NCBI GenBank assembly: GCA_900772625.1
Contig: CAAHEQ010000012.1
Location: forward strand, 1 to 34,293
Direction of reading: 5' to 3'
Source: Alphaproteobacteria bacterium
GTDB lineage: Bacteria > Pseudomonadota > Alphaproteobacteria > CAAHEQ01 > UBA3637
Length of the DNA: 34,293 nt
Shown here: positions 8,448-15,056 of the stretch, in pieces
Layout: each line of letters starts with the position of its first letter
Numbering within the stretch: position 1 is the first letter of the stretch
Notes under the pieces: model-generated
What the model was told of the DNA's origin: nothing
Seen by the model: the letters and a program-made list of their open reading frames with translations, nothing else
Databases searched by the model: none
Position numbers and translations under genes: made by a program

Positions 8448-9356
8448 ATGGCGGAAAAAATCAGAAACGACATTAACGGTTGGCTTGTTATCGACAAGCC
8501 CTATGGGAGGGGCTCGACCGAAGCTGTCACGCAAATCAAACGTTTGTGCCACCCGATGAAAATCGGGCACGGAGGCACGCTTGATCCGCTGGCAACGGGC
8601 GTTTTGCCGATTGCTTTGGGCAAGGCAACTCGAACGGTGGATTATGTGATGAATGGCACTAAAACATACGAGTTTAAAGTCAAGTTTGGCATTCAAACTT
8701 CAACCGATGATGTGGAGGGTGCGCAAGTCGCCGTTTGTGATAAAATCCCAACACCTGAACAAATAAAAGCTACACTCAGCGCTTTTGTGGGCGATATCAA
8801 GCAAACGCCACCCGCCTATAGTGCGCTGAAAATTGGCGGTAAACGGGCATGTGATTTAGCGCGATCGGGTAAAAAAGTCGAAATGAAAAGCCGCATTATT
8901 CATATCGAAAAGCTGGAATTATTGCAAATGACTGCGCCCGATGAGGCGTTGTTTCGCGTGGTGTGTGGCAAAGGTACTTATGTGCGCTCTCTGGGGCGCG
9001 ATATTGCGCTACAGGCAGGCTCGGTTGGGCACATTACTTATTTGCGCCGCACGCACAATGGCGCTTTTGATATAAAAGATTCTTTTTCTCTTGAACAAAT
9101 TGAAAAAATGTGGTATAAAGGTGAACTACAAGAGCATCTGTTTAAAATCGAAACCGTTCTGAGCGACATCTTGGAGCTGGCTGTCGATGAAAAACAAGCG
9201 CATTTATTGGGGCTAGGACAGGCTTTGTGCGGGGGTGATTTTTCATCTTTGCAGCAAGGCGGCGTCTATAAAGCTTTGCTAAACGGCGAATTGGTTGCTT
9301 TTGTCAGGGTTGACGGGGCTTTTGTCCAGCCAACTAAAGTGTTTAAACAAATATAG
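8448..9356 (+). CDS. truB: tRNA pseudouridine(55) synthase TruB
   Basis: Makes pseudouridine 55 in the T-loop of tRNAs. 302 residues. The catalytic motif GGTLDPLATGVL is present with the nucleophilic Asp at residue 46, matching Asp48 of the E. coli enzyme. Other conserved parts are the N-terminal GWLVIDKPYGRGST, the KTYEFKVKFG strand and GKGTYVRSLGRD (about 173-184). The C-terminal segment is short and divergent. RBS AAGGA precedes ATG 8448. rpsO follows after 17 nt. Confidence 0.97.
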   Translation: MAEKIRNDINGWLVIDKPYGRGSTEAVTQIKRLCHPMKIGHGGTLDPLATGVLPIALGKATRTVDYVMNGTKTYEFKVKFGIQTSTDDVEGAQVAVCDKIPTPEQIKATLSAFVGDIKQTPPAYSALKIGGKRACDLARSGKKVEMKSRIIHIEKLELLQMTAPDEALFRVVCGKGTYVRSLGRDIALQAGSVGHITYLRRTHNGAFDIKDSFSLEQIEKMWYKGELQEHLFKIETVLSDILELAVDEKQAHLLGLGQALCGGDFSSLQQGGVYKALLNGELVAFVRVDGAFVQPTKVFKQI

Positions 9357-9373
9357 ATATAAGGAAAAAACTG

Positions 9374-9643
9374 ATGTCGATTACTAAAGAAAAAAAAGCC
9401 GAACTCATTAAAGAGTACGCAACAAAACAAGGTGATACTGGTTCACCAGAAGTTCAAGTAGCTGTTTTGAGCGAAAGAATTAAAAACTTGACTGAACATA
9501 TGAAAGATCACAAGAAAGATTTTATTTCTCGTCGTGGTTTGTTGATGTTGGTCGGTCAACGTCGTCGTTTGCTGGACTATGTGAAAAAACAAGATACAGC
9601 TCGCTATGATTCTCTTATTAAGCGCTTAGGTTTGCGTAAGTAA
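9374..9643 (+). CDS. rpsO: 30S ribosomal protein S15
   Basis: Primary 16S rRNA-binding protein of the central domain. 89 residues, exactly the family length, all helical, with the hallmark GDTGSPEVQVAVLSERI (about 22-38) and SRRGLLMLVGQRRRLLDYVKK (two adjacent conserved segments, about 52-72). RBS AAGGAAAA before ATG. As in E. coli it lies directly upstream of pnp with a structured intergenic region. Confidence 0.98.
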   Translation: MSITKEKKAELIKEYATKQGDTGSPEVQVAVLSERIKNLTEHMKDHKKDFISRRGLLMLVGQRRRLLDYVKKQDTARYDSLIKRLGLRK

Positions 9644-9650
9644 GGATTTC

Positions 9651-9740
9651 AAAGGGGGCAGGGCGATTAAACGCTTTGTCCCCTTTCTGAGCTTTGGATT
9701 AAAAGAAAGCTCATATCACACCGAATGGGTCGGTATGATA
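9651..9740 (+). promoter_or_regulatory. Three-hairpin pnp leader, possible RNase III autoregulation site
   Basis: Three hairpins stand back to back between rpsO and pnp. H1: 9651-9665 with 9672-9686, 15 bp including three G-U pairs and a 6-nt loop. H2: TGAGCTTT 9688-9695 with AAAGCTCA 9706-9713. H3: 9714-9724 with 9730-9740 (TATCA c ACCGA / TCGGT a TGATA), 10 bp with one mismatch. None has a T-run, so they do not look like terminators. In E. coli the rpsO-pnp interval carries an RNase III-cut hairpin through which PNPase represses itself; the same role here is inference. Confidence 0.65.
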
Positions 9741-9767
9741 GATGTATGTTAGAAAGGTAAATTAGAT

Positions 9768-11915
9768 ATGTCATTATTTAAAACTTTTACTCGTCAAATC
9801 GAGTGGGGCGGAAGAACGCTCAAAATTGAAACAGGTAAAATTGGTAAACAAGCCGATGCGTCCGTCATTGTCACTTATGGTCAAACAATGGTGCATTGTG
9901 CTGTTTGCGCTGCCAAAACAGCGATGGAAACTTATGAAGATTTTATGCCGCTGACGGTGAACTATATTGAAAAAGCTTATGCTGCTGGTCGTATCCCAGG
10001 CGGTTTTTTTAAACGTGAAGGCAAACCATCTGAATTGGAAGTATTGACTTCGCGCTTGATTGACAGACCTATTCGTCCTTTGTTTGTCAAGGGCTTTCAC
10101 CACGACACACAAGTGACTTGCACATTGCTCAGCCACGATCTGAAAAACAATCCAGACATCGTTGCGATGATTGCTGCATCTGCGGCTTTGACGTTGTCGG
10201 GCTTGCCATTCTTGGGCCCTATCGCGGGTGCACGCATTGGCTATATTGACGGCGAATATGTCTTGAACCCAGAAATGAAAAAAGTGAAAGACAGCCAATT
10301 GGAATTGGTTGTTGCGGGTACAAAAGACGGCGTGTTGATGGTGGAATCTGAAGCAAAAGAATTGCCAGAATCTGTAATGCTCGGCGCAGTGAAGTTTGGT
10401 CACCAAGCTTTCCAACCCGTCATTGATATGATCATCTCTTTGGCAGAAGAATGCGCAAAAGAGCCATGGGAATTGCCTCCAATGCCAGCCGAATATGAAC
10501 AAGTCAAGGCGACTTTGGCCAAAGAAATTACAGACGATTTAAAGGCCGCTTACAAGATTAAAGCCAAGTTGGAGCGTCAAGACGCTATCGGCAAGGCAAA
10601 AGAAAAAGCACTTGCTTTGTTTGCGGATAACGAAGTTTGCATGCCTATGGTCGAGCCTTTGTTCCACGATATGGAAGCGCAAATCTTGCGTGCTGACGTG
10701 CTCAAAACAGGCGTTCGTATTGACGGCCGCGATACAAAAACTGTCCGCCCAATTGAATGCGAAGTGGGTATTTTACCAAAAGCGCATGGTTCGGCTTTGT
10801 TCACACGTGGTGAAACTCAAGCATTAGTCGTGACGACTTTGGGTACAGGCGATGACGAACAAATCGTTGATGATTTAACAGGTGAATATCGTCAAACATT
10901 TATGTTGCACTATAACTTCCCACCTTACTCGGTTGGCGAAGTCGGCAAAATAGGTTCTCCTGGTCGTCGTGAAATCGGTCACGGCAAGTTGGCATGGCGT
11001 GCAATTCACCCAATGATGCCAAACGCAGAAGAGTTTCCATACACAGTGCGTGTTGTTTCCGAAATTATGGAATCGAATGGTTCGTCTTCTATGGCTACAG
11101 TTTGCGGTTCTTGCTTGTCCTTGATGGACGCAGGTGTTCCGATGAAAAAGCCAGTTGCAGGTATTGCTATGGGCTTGATTAAGGAAGGCAGCGACTTTAC
11201 CGTTTTGACGGATATTATGGGTGATGAAGATCACTTGGGTGATATGGACTTTAAAGTTGCTGGTACAAAAGACGGTGTGACGGCGTTGCAAATGGATATT
11301 AAGATCACGTCAATCACATACGAGATTATGGAGCAAGCGTTAAAGCAAGCGCACGAAGGTCGTATTCACATTTTGGGTAAAATGGCCGAAGCGTTGGCCG
11401 CACCTCGTGCTGACATTTCCGTAAATGCACCACGCATTACAACTTTGGTGATTGACAAAGACAAAATTCGTGATGTCATTGGTACGGGTGGCAAAGTCAT
11501 TCGTGAAATCGTTGAAAAAACGGGTGCAAAGGTCGACATTGATGATGACGGCGTTGTGAAGATTGCGGCCGTAGATGGCGAGTCTGGCAAAGCTGCTTTG
11601 GAATGGATTAAAGGCATTGTTTCAGAACCTGAAGTAGGTCACATTTACACAGGTAAGGTCGTTAAGATTATGGACTTTGGTGCATTCGTCAACTTCTGTG
11701 GTCCTCAAGACGGTCTTGTTCATGTGTCCGAGATTTTGCCAACAAGAGTTGCCAAAGTTTCCGATGTCTTGTCCGAAGGTCAAATCGTCAAGGTTAAGTG
11801 CTTAGGCACAGACAACCGTGGCAAAATCAAGCTTTCGATGAAGCGTGTTGATCAAGAGACAGGCGCAGACTTGGAAGCAGGTAAGAATGAGCCAAAAGAA
11901 GAAGTAAAAGAATAA
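9768..11915 (+). CDS. pnp: Polyribonucleotide nucleotidyltransferase (PNPase)
   Basis: Phosphorolytic 3'-5' exoribonuclease, trimeric, a degradosome component in many proteobacteria. 715 residues. First RNase PH-like core (1-about 210, with IPGGFFKREGKPSE and the following SRLIDRPIRPLF), all-alpha linker, second catalytic core (about 310-540, with GSALFTRGETQAL and the phosphate-site SNGSSSMATVCGSCLSLMDAG segment), KH domain with the GxxG loop IGTGGKVIREI (about 568-578), and the S1 domain from about 624 (GHIYTGKVVKIMDFGAFVNF). C-terminus is short and acidic, without a long degradosome tail. RBS AAAGGTAA. Confidence 0.98.
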   Translation: MSLFKTFTRQIEWGGRTLKIETGKIGKQADASVIVTYGQTMVHCAVCAAKTAMETYEDFMPLTVNYIEKAYAAGRIPGGFFKREGKPSELEVLTSRLIDRPIRPLFVKGFHHDTQVTCTLLSHDLKNNPDIVAMIAASAALTLSGLPFLGPIAGARIGYIDGEYVLNPEMKKVKDSQLELVVAGTKDGVLMVESEAKELPESVMLGAVKFGHQAFQPVIDMIISLAEECAKEPWELPPMPAEYEQVKATLAKEITDDLKAAYKIKAKLERQDAIGKAKEKALALFADNEVCMPMVEPLFHDMEAQILRADVLKTGVRIDGRDTKTVRPIECEVGILPKAHGSALFTRGETQALVVTTLGTGDDEQIVDDLTGEYRQTFMLHYNFPPYSVGEVGKIGSPGRREIGHGKLAWRAIHPMMPNAEEFPYTVRVVSEIMESNGSSSMATVCGSCLSLMDAGVPMKKPVAGIAMGLIKEGSDFTVLTDIMGDEDHLGDMDFKVAGTKDGVTALQMDIKITSITYEIMEQALKQAHEGRIHILGKMAEALAAPRADISVNAPRITTLVIDKDKIRDVIGTGGKVIREIVEKTGAKVDIDDDGVVKIAAVDGESGKAALEWIKGIVSEPEVGHIYTGKVVKIMDFGAFVNFCGPQDGLVHVSEILPTRVAKVSDVLSEGQIVKVKCLGTDNRGKIKLSMKRVDQETGADLEAGKNEPKEEVKE

Positions 11916-11940
11916 TCGGAGTATTTCTTCTTTGAAAACG

Positions 11941-11975
11941 AAAAGAGTCGCTGAAGTTTTTTAGCGACTCTTTTT
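11941..11975 (+). terminator. Intrinsic terminator after pnp
   Basis: AAAAGAGTCGCT (11941-11952) pairs with AGCGACTCTTTT (11963-11974), with a T-run overlapping the 3' arm. It closes the long translation operon. Confidence 0.9.
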
Positions 11976-12041
11976 AAATATCTCTTTTAAAACATAATAA
12001 AGTATGGTATTTTATAGGCACTATTTAAAAGGAGTACATTG

Positions 12042-12440
12042 ATGAAAAAATTATTTTTGCTGGCGATGATATGTGTTTTGACGGCGTGCTCGACAAAGTC
12101 GGTGCACCTTTCTAATAAAGACATAATGCAAGCGCCCATTCAATCGATGACGGCGGATTTTGTGCGTAAAGATTATAAAATTGTCGGCGTGGTGTCGGGC
12201 GATTATGAAAAAGTTTGCTTTTTGTTTAACTTGTTTTGTTCGAACGAGATTTTCATTTACGATGATTTAATGCGCAAGGCCGAAAAGAAAGGTGCTAATG
12301 CTGTTATCAACGTTGTGCGTGACAGCCAAAATTCATTTTGGTTATGGCAGATTTTGTACGAACATCAACATTATCGCGCAAACGGCTTAGCGGTGATTTT
12401 AACGCCAGAAGATTTGGCACGAAAACGTGGCAACAAATAA
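12042..12440 (+). CDS. Small lipoprotein, unknown function
   Basis: 132 residues from ATG 12042; the TTG three bases earlier is less likely because AAAAGGAG (12027-12034) is best spaced for the ATG. The N-terminus MKKLFLLAMICVLTAC is a lipoprotein signal peptide with lipobox LTAC, so the mature protein starts at Cys16 and is lipidated. The second residue after Cys is T, not D, which fits outer-membrane sorting. The segment LMRKAEKKGANAVINVV resembles the 'GANAVI' element seen in several small lipoprotein or YbjQ-like families, but I cannot name one. It converges on the slyB-like gene and shares a bidirectional terminator with it. Confidence 0.85.
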   Translation: MKKLFLLAMICVLTACSTKSVHLSNKDIMQAPIQSMTADFVRKDYKIVGVVSGDYEKVCFLFNLFCSNEIFIYDDLMRKAEKKGANAVINVVRDSQNSFWLWQILYEHQHYRANGLAVILTPEDLARKRGNK

Positions 12441-12442
12441 AT

Positions 12443-12476
12443 AAAAAAGGCAACATCATGGGTGACGTTGCCTTTT
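12443..12476. terminator. Bidirectional terminator between convergent lipoprotein genes
   Basis: AAAAGGCAAC (12445-12454) pairs with GTTGCCTTTT (12467-12476). T-runs follow the stem on the plus strand and, because of A-run 12443-12448, on the minus strand too. It therefore serves both the gene ending at 12440 and the minus-strand gene ending at 12495. Confidence 0.85.
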
Positions 12477-12494
12477 GTTTTGCTTTCAATGCGT

Positions 12495-13034
12495 TTAATA
12501 GCGTCTTTGCTGCGGCTGAGGCACATTTTGCCCGCGTGGCATAGGTTGTTGCGCTGGCTGCAAAGATGGCGCTTGATAGCCCACTTTTTGACGAATGCGC
12601 GTCATACCGTCCACCGTGACCAAAATAACGCGATCTCCGACTTGCAAATTCAGCTCGTTCGATTGAACGATAGGAATTAACTCGTCCGTTTTGTCTTGTT
12701 GAACGATAAACTCGACCGCATTGCCGCCTGTGGCCGCTTTTTGAACGGCGCCACCAATCAAACCGCCTGCGACCGCTCCACCAACACCACCGATGATGTT
12801 AACGGCTGTGTTTCCTCCGACCATAGAGCCTGCTGCTGCACCCGCAACACCGCCTGCGATCACGCCAATATCGCTGTTGCCATCGATTTTAACGTTTTCC
12901 ATCGCTATAATGACGCCCAAAGAAGCTTTGCCCATTTGACCGACTTGCGCACGCGAGTAAGTCGTGTTCGAGTTTTGGAACGCGCAAGATGCTAAGACCA
13001 AAGCCGAAATACATAACGTAAGTAATTTTTTCAT
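12495..13034 (-). CDS. slyB: SlyB/PcP-like outer-membrane lipoprotein with glycine zipper
   Basis: 179 residues. Signal peptide MKKLLTLCISALVLASC with lipobox LASC. The central part (about 55-105) is a glycine zipper: GVIAGGVAGAAAGSMVGG followed by IIGGVGGAVAGGLIGGAV, typical of the SlyB/Pcp family, whose E. coli member is a PhoPQ-regulated outer-membrane lipoprotein. The next part (IPIVQSNELNLQVGDRVILV, about 125-144) matches the family's C-terminal domain; the last 30 residues are a Q/P-rich tail. RBS AAGGAG precedes the start. The gene symbol is by family resemblance. Confidence 0.88.
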   Translation of the reverse strand: MKKLLTLCISALVLASCAFQNSNTTYSRAQVGQMGKASLGVIIAMENVKIDGNSDIGVIAGGVAGAAAGSMVGGNTAVNIIGGVGGAVAGGLIGGAVQKAATGGNAVEFIVQQDKTDELIPIVQSNELNLQVGDRVILVTVDGMTRIRQKVGYQAPSLQPAQQPMPRGQNVPQPQQRRY

Positions 13035-13059
13035 CAGAGTCTCCTTTTTGTTTTTATCG

Positions 13060-13088
13060 TATAATGAATTTTGCCTTCATCATAACAA
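13060..13088 (-). promoter_or_regulatory. Likely promoter of the slyB-like gene
   Basis: On the minus strand TTGTTA (13083-13088), 17-nt spacer, ATTATA (13060-13065), about 25 nt upstream of the start codon. The -10 match is imperfect. Confidence 0.45.
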
Positions 13089-13181
13089 AATAATAAAGCT
13101 GATTATAAAAATATCAAGCAAAAAGTGAGAAAAGCCATTTTTTGTCAAAAAAGCATAATAAAAGGCCGCAACACTTTGCGC

Positions 13182-13210
13182 TTGCGCGGAGAGGTCTTTT
13201 GTGATATAAC
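13182..13210 (+). promoter_or_regulatory. Likely promoter of the Nudix gene
   Basis: TTGCGC (13182-13187), 17-nt spacer, TATAAC (13205-13210), predicting a start near 13217 and a leader of about 50 nt. The -35 half lies inside a 41-nt imperfect inverted repeat (13160-13200). The remaining divergent interval 13035-13265 shows nothing else besides AT-rich sequence. Confidence 0.5.
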
Positions 13211-13265
13211 GTGCGTAAAAAGGGATAGATATGGCTGCGTTGGCGCATAATAAAAGGAGGTTAAA

Positions 13266-13826
13266 ATGGATAATCGTAATTTACTTTTAACGGCTTTAAA
13301 AAGCTATCAAACGGCATTCGAGGAAGAAAAGCCTTTTATTCAAGAGATAATAAACTTTGTCGAAGCAAACCCGAATTGCTTTGAGCGTACAAACTTAAAA
13401 GGCCACGTTAATGGCTCTGCGTGGCTGGTTAATCCAGACAATACAAAAGTCCTTTTGACGCATCATAAAAAGCTGAATAAGTGGCTTCAACTCGGAGGCC
13501 ATTCTGACGGCGATCCCGATACGTGGAAAGTGGCGTTAAGAGAAGCAACTGAAGAGTCTGGGATTGAAAACATCGCGTTTGTGACAAGGCAAATTTTCGA
13601 CATTGACATTCACACGATTCCCGAAAACTTGAAGAAAAATGAGCCCGAGCATAAGCATTATGATGTGCGTTTTTTGCTCAAAGCGCCAACAGAAGACTTT
13701 GTCGTCAGCGAGGAGTCGAATTCTCTGAAGTGGGTTGATGAAGCGGGTTTAGCTAAAATGGCGGCGCAAAACGAAATAAGTCCAGCAATGCAACGTATGA
13801 TGCAAAAGTGGAAAAACCGAAAATAA
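13266..13826 (+). CDS. Nudix hydrolase with variant Nudix box
   Basis: 186 residues, Mg-dependent hydrolase of a nucleoside-diphosphate-linked substrate; the substrate cannot be read from sequence. The Nudix box is GHSDGDPDTWKVALREATEESGI in two adjoining pieces at about residues 79-101: the catalytic REATEESG helix is intact, while the first Glu of the canonical G-x5-E is a Pro, a variant I recall in the 'LGGHSDGDPD' subgroup of Nudix proteins. An extra N-terminal helical region of about 45 residues precedes the fold. AAAGGAGG at ideal spacing supports ATG 13266. Confidence 0.9.
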   Translation: MDNRNLLLTALKSYQTAFEEEKPFIQEIINFVEANPNCFERTNLKGHVNGSAWLVNPDNTKVLLTHHKKLNKWLQLGGHSDGDPDTWKVALREATEESGIENIAFVTRQIFDIDIHTIPENLKKNEPEHKHYDVRFLLKAPTEDFVVSEESNSLKWVDEAGLAKMAAQNEISPAMQRMMQKWKNRK

Positions 13827-13904
13827 ACTCGATATTGTCAATTACTTCAGCGCTAGTATGTGTATTTAGGCGTCTGGCAAATAAAACAATTCGTATTTTC
13901 CACA

Positions 13905-13942
13905 AGAGCCGCCGCGCCGCGCGACATTCTCGTGGCGGCTTT
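13905..13942 (-). repeat. Palindromic unit A
   Basis: AGAGCCGCC (13905-13913) pairs with GGCGGCTTT (13934-13942) around a 20-nt loop. Read on the minus strand the loop carries AATGTCGCGCG, like unit E. It shares the flank CCACAAGAGCC with unit H. A second inverted pair (CATTCTC/GAGAATG, 13925-13956) overlaps it. Confidence 0.65.
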
Positions 13943-14010
13943 GGGGCATGAGAATGGGTTTTCTTTTGGGAGCTTTTATGATATGGTAATAACTTTGAAA
14001 TAAACATTTA

Positions 14011-14055
14011 TAAGGGCTGGCGCGTTGGCGCGGGGAAAATCCGCGCCAGCCCTTA
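14011..14055 (-). repeat. Palindromic unit B
   Basis: TAAGGGCTGGCGCG (14011-14024) pairs perfectly with 14042-14055, 14 bp, 17-nt loop. Read on the minus strand the loop is AT-rich then CGCGC. Relative to units E and H the stem carries changes at three positions, all compensated in the other arm. Confidence 0.85.
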
Positions 14056-14065
14056 AGGATTATTT

Positions 14066-14107
14066 AAAGCGCGAAGCGAGGGCGCATAAATGGGCGCCCC
14101 GCGCTTT
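14066..14107 (-). repeat. Palindromic unit C
   Basis: Outer stem AAAGCGCG (14066-14073) with CGCGCTTT (14100-14107), a 6-nt bulge on one side, and inner stem GGGCGC (14080-14085) with GCGCCC (14094-14099). Its reverse complement aligns without gaps to unit G over all 42 nt, with about three quarters of positions identical. Confidence 0.8.
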
Positions 14108-14181
14108 ATCTTAAGAGCCATTGTGCAATTTTTGATGCGTTAGCACGTGGCGAATTGGGAGCAATGTAAAATATGCTTTGA

Positions 14182-14237
14182 TTCAAAAAAATGATTTTGC
14201 CGCTTCCGAACCCTATACCAAAAATCATTTTTTTGAA
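14182..14237. repeat. AT-rich inverted repeat D
   Basis: A perfect 17-bp inverted repeat: TTCAAAAAAATGATTTT (14182-14198) and AAAATCATTTTTTTGAA (14221-14237), 22-nt spacer. A third copy of the right arm (16 nt) stands alone at 14398-14413. Confidence 0.8.
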
Positions 14238-14296
14238 AAAAGGGGAAGAGAGACTCATAAAAATAATTCCTTAATGTCACTATTATCATTTCTTTG

Positions 14297-14339
14297 AAGA
14301 GCCAGCGCGAACGCGCGAACATTTTTCGCGCTGGCTCTT
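14297..14339 (-). repeat. Palindromic unit E
   Basis: AAGAGCCAGCGCG (14297-14309) pairs perfectly with CGCGCTGGCTCTT (14327-14339); 17-nt loop. The arms are identical to those of unit H. The loop read on the minus strand is AAAAATGTTCGCGCGTT, so this copy is inverted relative to H. Confidence 0.85.
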
Positions 14340-14397
14340 TGTGAAAAGTAATTGTTATTTGCAAAAAACAAGGGTCGCTATGCGGATTTTATTTAAC

Positions 14398-14413
14398 AAA
14401 TCATTTTTTTGAA
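14398..14413. repeat. Third copy of the AT-rich arm of repeat D
   Basis: AAATCATTTTTTTGAA, identical over 16 nt to the right arm of D (14222-14237) and complementary to its left arm. No partner arm is next to it. Confidence 0.7.
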
Positions 14414-14482
14414 TAATTGGATTGGAGTTGTTTTGTTTTCAGAATCTTAGGAACAAAGAGTTTTTTCTTTTAAAAGCCATTT

Positions 14483-14524
14483 TATTCGCCGCGCGATTTT
14501 CAACGCGCTCGCGCGCGGCGAATA
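14483..14524 (+). repeat. Palindromic unit F
   Basis: TATTCGCCGCGCG (14483-14495) pairs perfectly with CGCGCGGCGAATA (14512-14524); 16-nt loop ATTTTCAACGCGCTCG. Same unit length and loop layout as H with a different stem sequence. Confidence 0.85.
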
Positions 14525-14549
14525 TGGAAAAAAAGACATTTTAGAAAAC

Positions 14550-14591
14550 AAAGCGCGGGGCGTCCATTTTCGCGTCCCAACCCAGCGCTTT
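14550..14591 (+). repeat. Palindromic unit G
   Basis: AAAGCGC (14550-14556) pairs with GCGCTTT (14585-14591), with a partial inner stem (GGGG with TCCC). 42 nt. It is the inverted homologue of unit C; the loop piece CCATTTTCGCG resembles that of unit H. Confidence 0.75.
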
Positions 14592-14653
14592 AAAGCAATT
14601 CGAATGAAAAAACGCTACTTTCCCAAATAAACTAAGCCTGTCATTATTACCAC

Positions 14654-14695
14654 AAGAGCCAGCGCGCCATTATTCGCGCGCTCGCGCTGGCTCTT
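14654..14695 (+). repeat. Palindromic unit H
   Basis: AAGAGCCAGCGCG (14654-14666) pairs perfectly with CGCGCTGGCTCTT (14683-14695); 16-nt loop CCATTATTCGCGCGCT. No T-run follows, so it does not look like a terminator. The whole stretch 13827-14966 contains no open frame with a ribosome binding site and family resemblance; besides units A-H it holds the tRNA-end duplication described separately. Confidence 0.85.
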
Positions 14696-14706
14696 AGGAA
14701 TGTAAA

Positions 14707-14766
14707 CACGCATAAAAAAAGGCCTCCCGAACAGAGGCTTTTTATTTGGCGATCCTAAGCAGGATT
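14707..14766 (-). repeat. Duplicated tRNA-Arg 3' end plus terminator, copy 1 (remnant)
   Basis: Positions 14707-14755 match 14927-14975 at 48 of 49 positions. The shared block holds the terminator hairpin and the last 9 nt of tRNA-Arg including CCA. Similarity goes on, with a small gap, through AATCCTGC of the T-stem (to 14766) and then stops; there is no tRNA body upstream. The one mismatch breaks the top base pair of the terminator stem. This is what an att-type duplication or a tandem-duplication remnant would leave. Confidence 0.75.
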
Positions 14767-14907
14767 ACGCCGCCAGCGGCTCTGTCACAATGTCATCTAA
14801 ATTGGTGCGCCTGTCTTTGGCAAAGCCAGACCGCCGCGCCAAAAGATGCCATTGAACTTGCAGACAAAAACAGGTCACAGGCAAGTTTTTGCTTAGCGTT
14901 CCTCTCG

Positions 14908-14918
14908 GTTCGAATCCG
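14908..14918 (+). other. Isolated T-arm-like sequence
   Basis: GGTTCGAATCC on the plus strand is a canonical T-arm core, but the outer T-stem bases do not pair and no matching acceptor or anticodon arm is upstream. It lies in the 171 nt between the two copies of the tRNA-Arg end, so it may be debris of another tRNA or chance. Confidence 0.3.
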
Positions 14919-14933
14919 CCTTGTCTCACGCAT

Positions 14934-14963
14934 AAAAAAAGGCCTCCCGAACGGAGGCTTTTT
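14934..14963 (-). terminator. Terminator of tRNA-Arg
   Basis: On the minus strand GCCTCC (complement of 14953-14958) pairs with GGAGGC (complement of 14942-14947), loop GTTCG, followed by seven T. It starts 4-5 nt after the tRNA CCA end. Confidence 0.85.
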
Positions 14964-14966
14964 ATT

Positions 14967-15043
14967 TGGCGATCCCGGCAGGATTCGAACCTGCGACCCA
15001 CAGCTTAGAAGGCTGTTGCTCTATCCAGCTGAGCTACGAGACC
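14967..15043 (-). tRNA. tRNA-Arg (anticodon TCT)
   Basis: 77 nt with encoded CCA, read on the minus strand. Acceptor stem GGTCTCG/CGGGATC with one G-U, discriminator G. D-arm GCTCAGCTGGATAGAGC. Anticodon arm ACAGC-CTTCTAA-GCTGT, giving anticodon TCT, which reads AGA/AGG. T-arm GCAGG-TTCGAAT-CCTGC. The 3' 20 nt and terminator are duplicated 220 bp downstream. Confidence 0.97.
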
Positions 15044-15056
15044 AACCATGAGCCAT

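Noticed and set aside
13897..13906. DnaA-box-like TTTTCCACA as a sign of a replication origin
   Set aside because: A single imperfect match without a cluster of boxes and without dnaA, dnaN or parAB nearby.
13753..14364. Minus-strand open frames of 84 and 74 codons in the gene-free interval
   Set aside because: They run through the palindromes, lack ribosome binding sites and show no recognisable domain or sensible composition.
13905..14695. CRISPR array
   Set aside because: Repeats are self-complementary, differ in stem sequence, change orientation and are separated by irregular distances of about 10 to 190 bp; no cas gene is present.
14765..14927. Possible two-piece (permuted) tmRNA on the minus strand, because the frame ends in -EPLAA-stop followed by CCTGCTTAG as in E. 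coli tmRNA
   Set aside because: There is no TTCGAC motif with the right surroundings, no alanine resume codon with the A-rich upstream element, no ANDN-type tag and no acceptor piece. CCTGC is explained by the tRNA-Arg T-stem duplication.
14746..15051. Plus-strand open frame of 101 codons over the tRNA-Arg
   Set aside because: Its C-terminal part (GRIRTCDPQLRRLLLYPAEL) is the well-known artefact of translating across a tRNA; no ribosome binding site.
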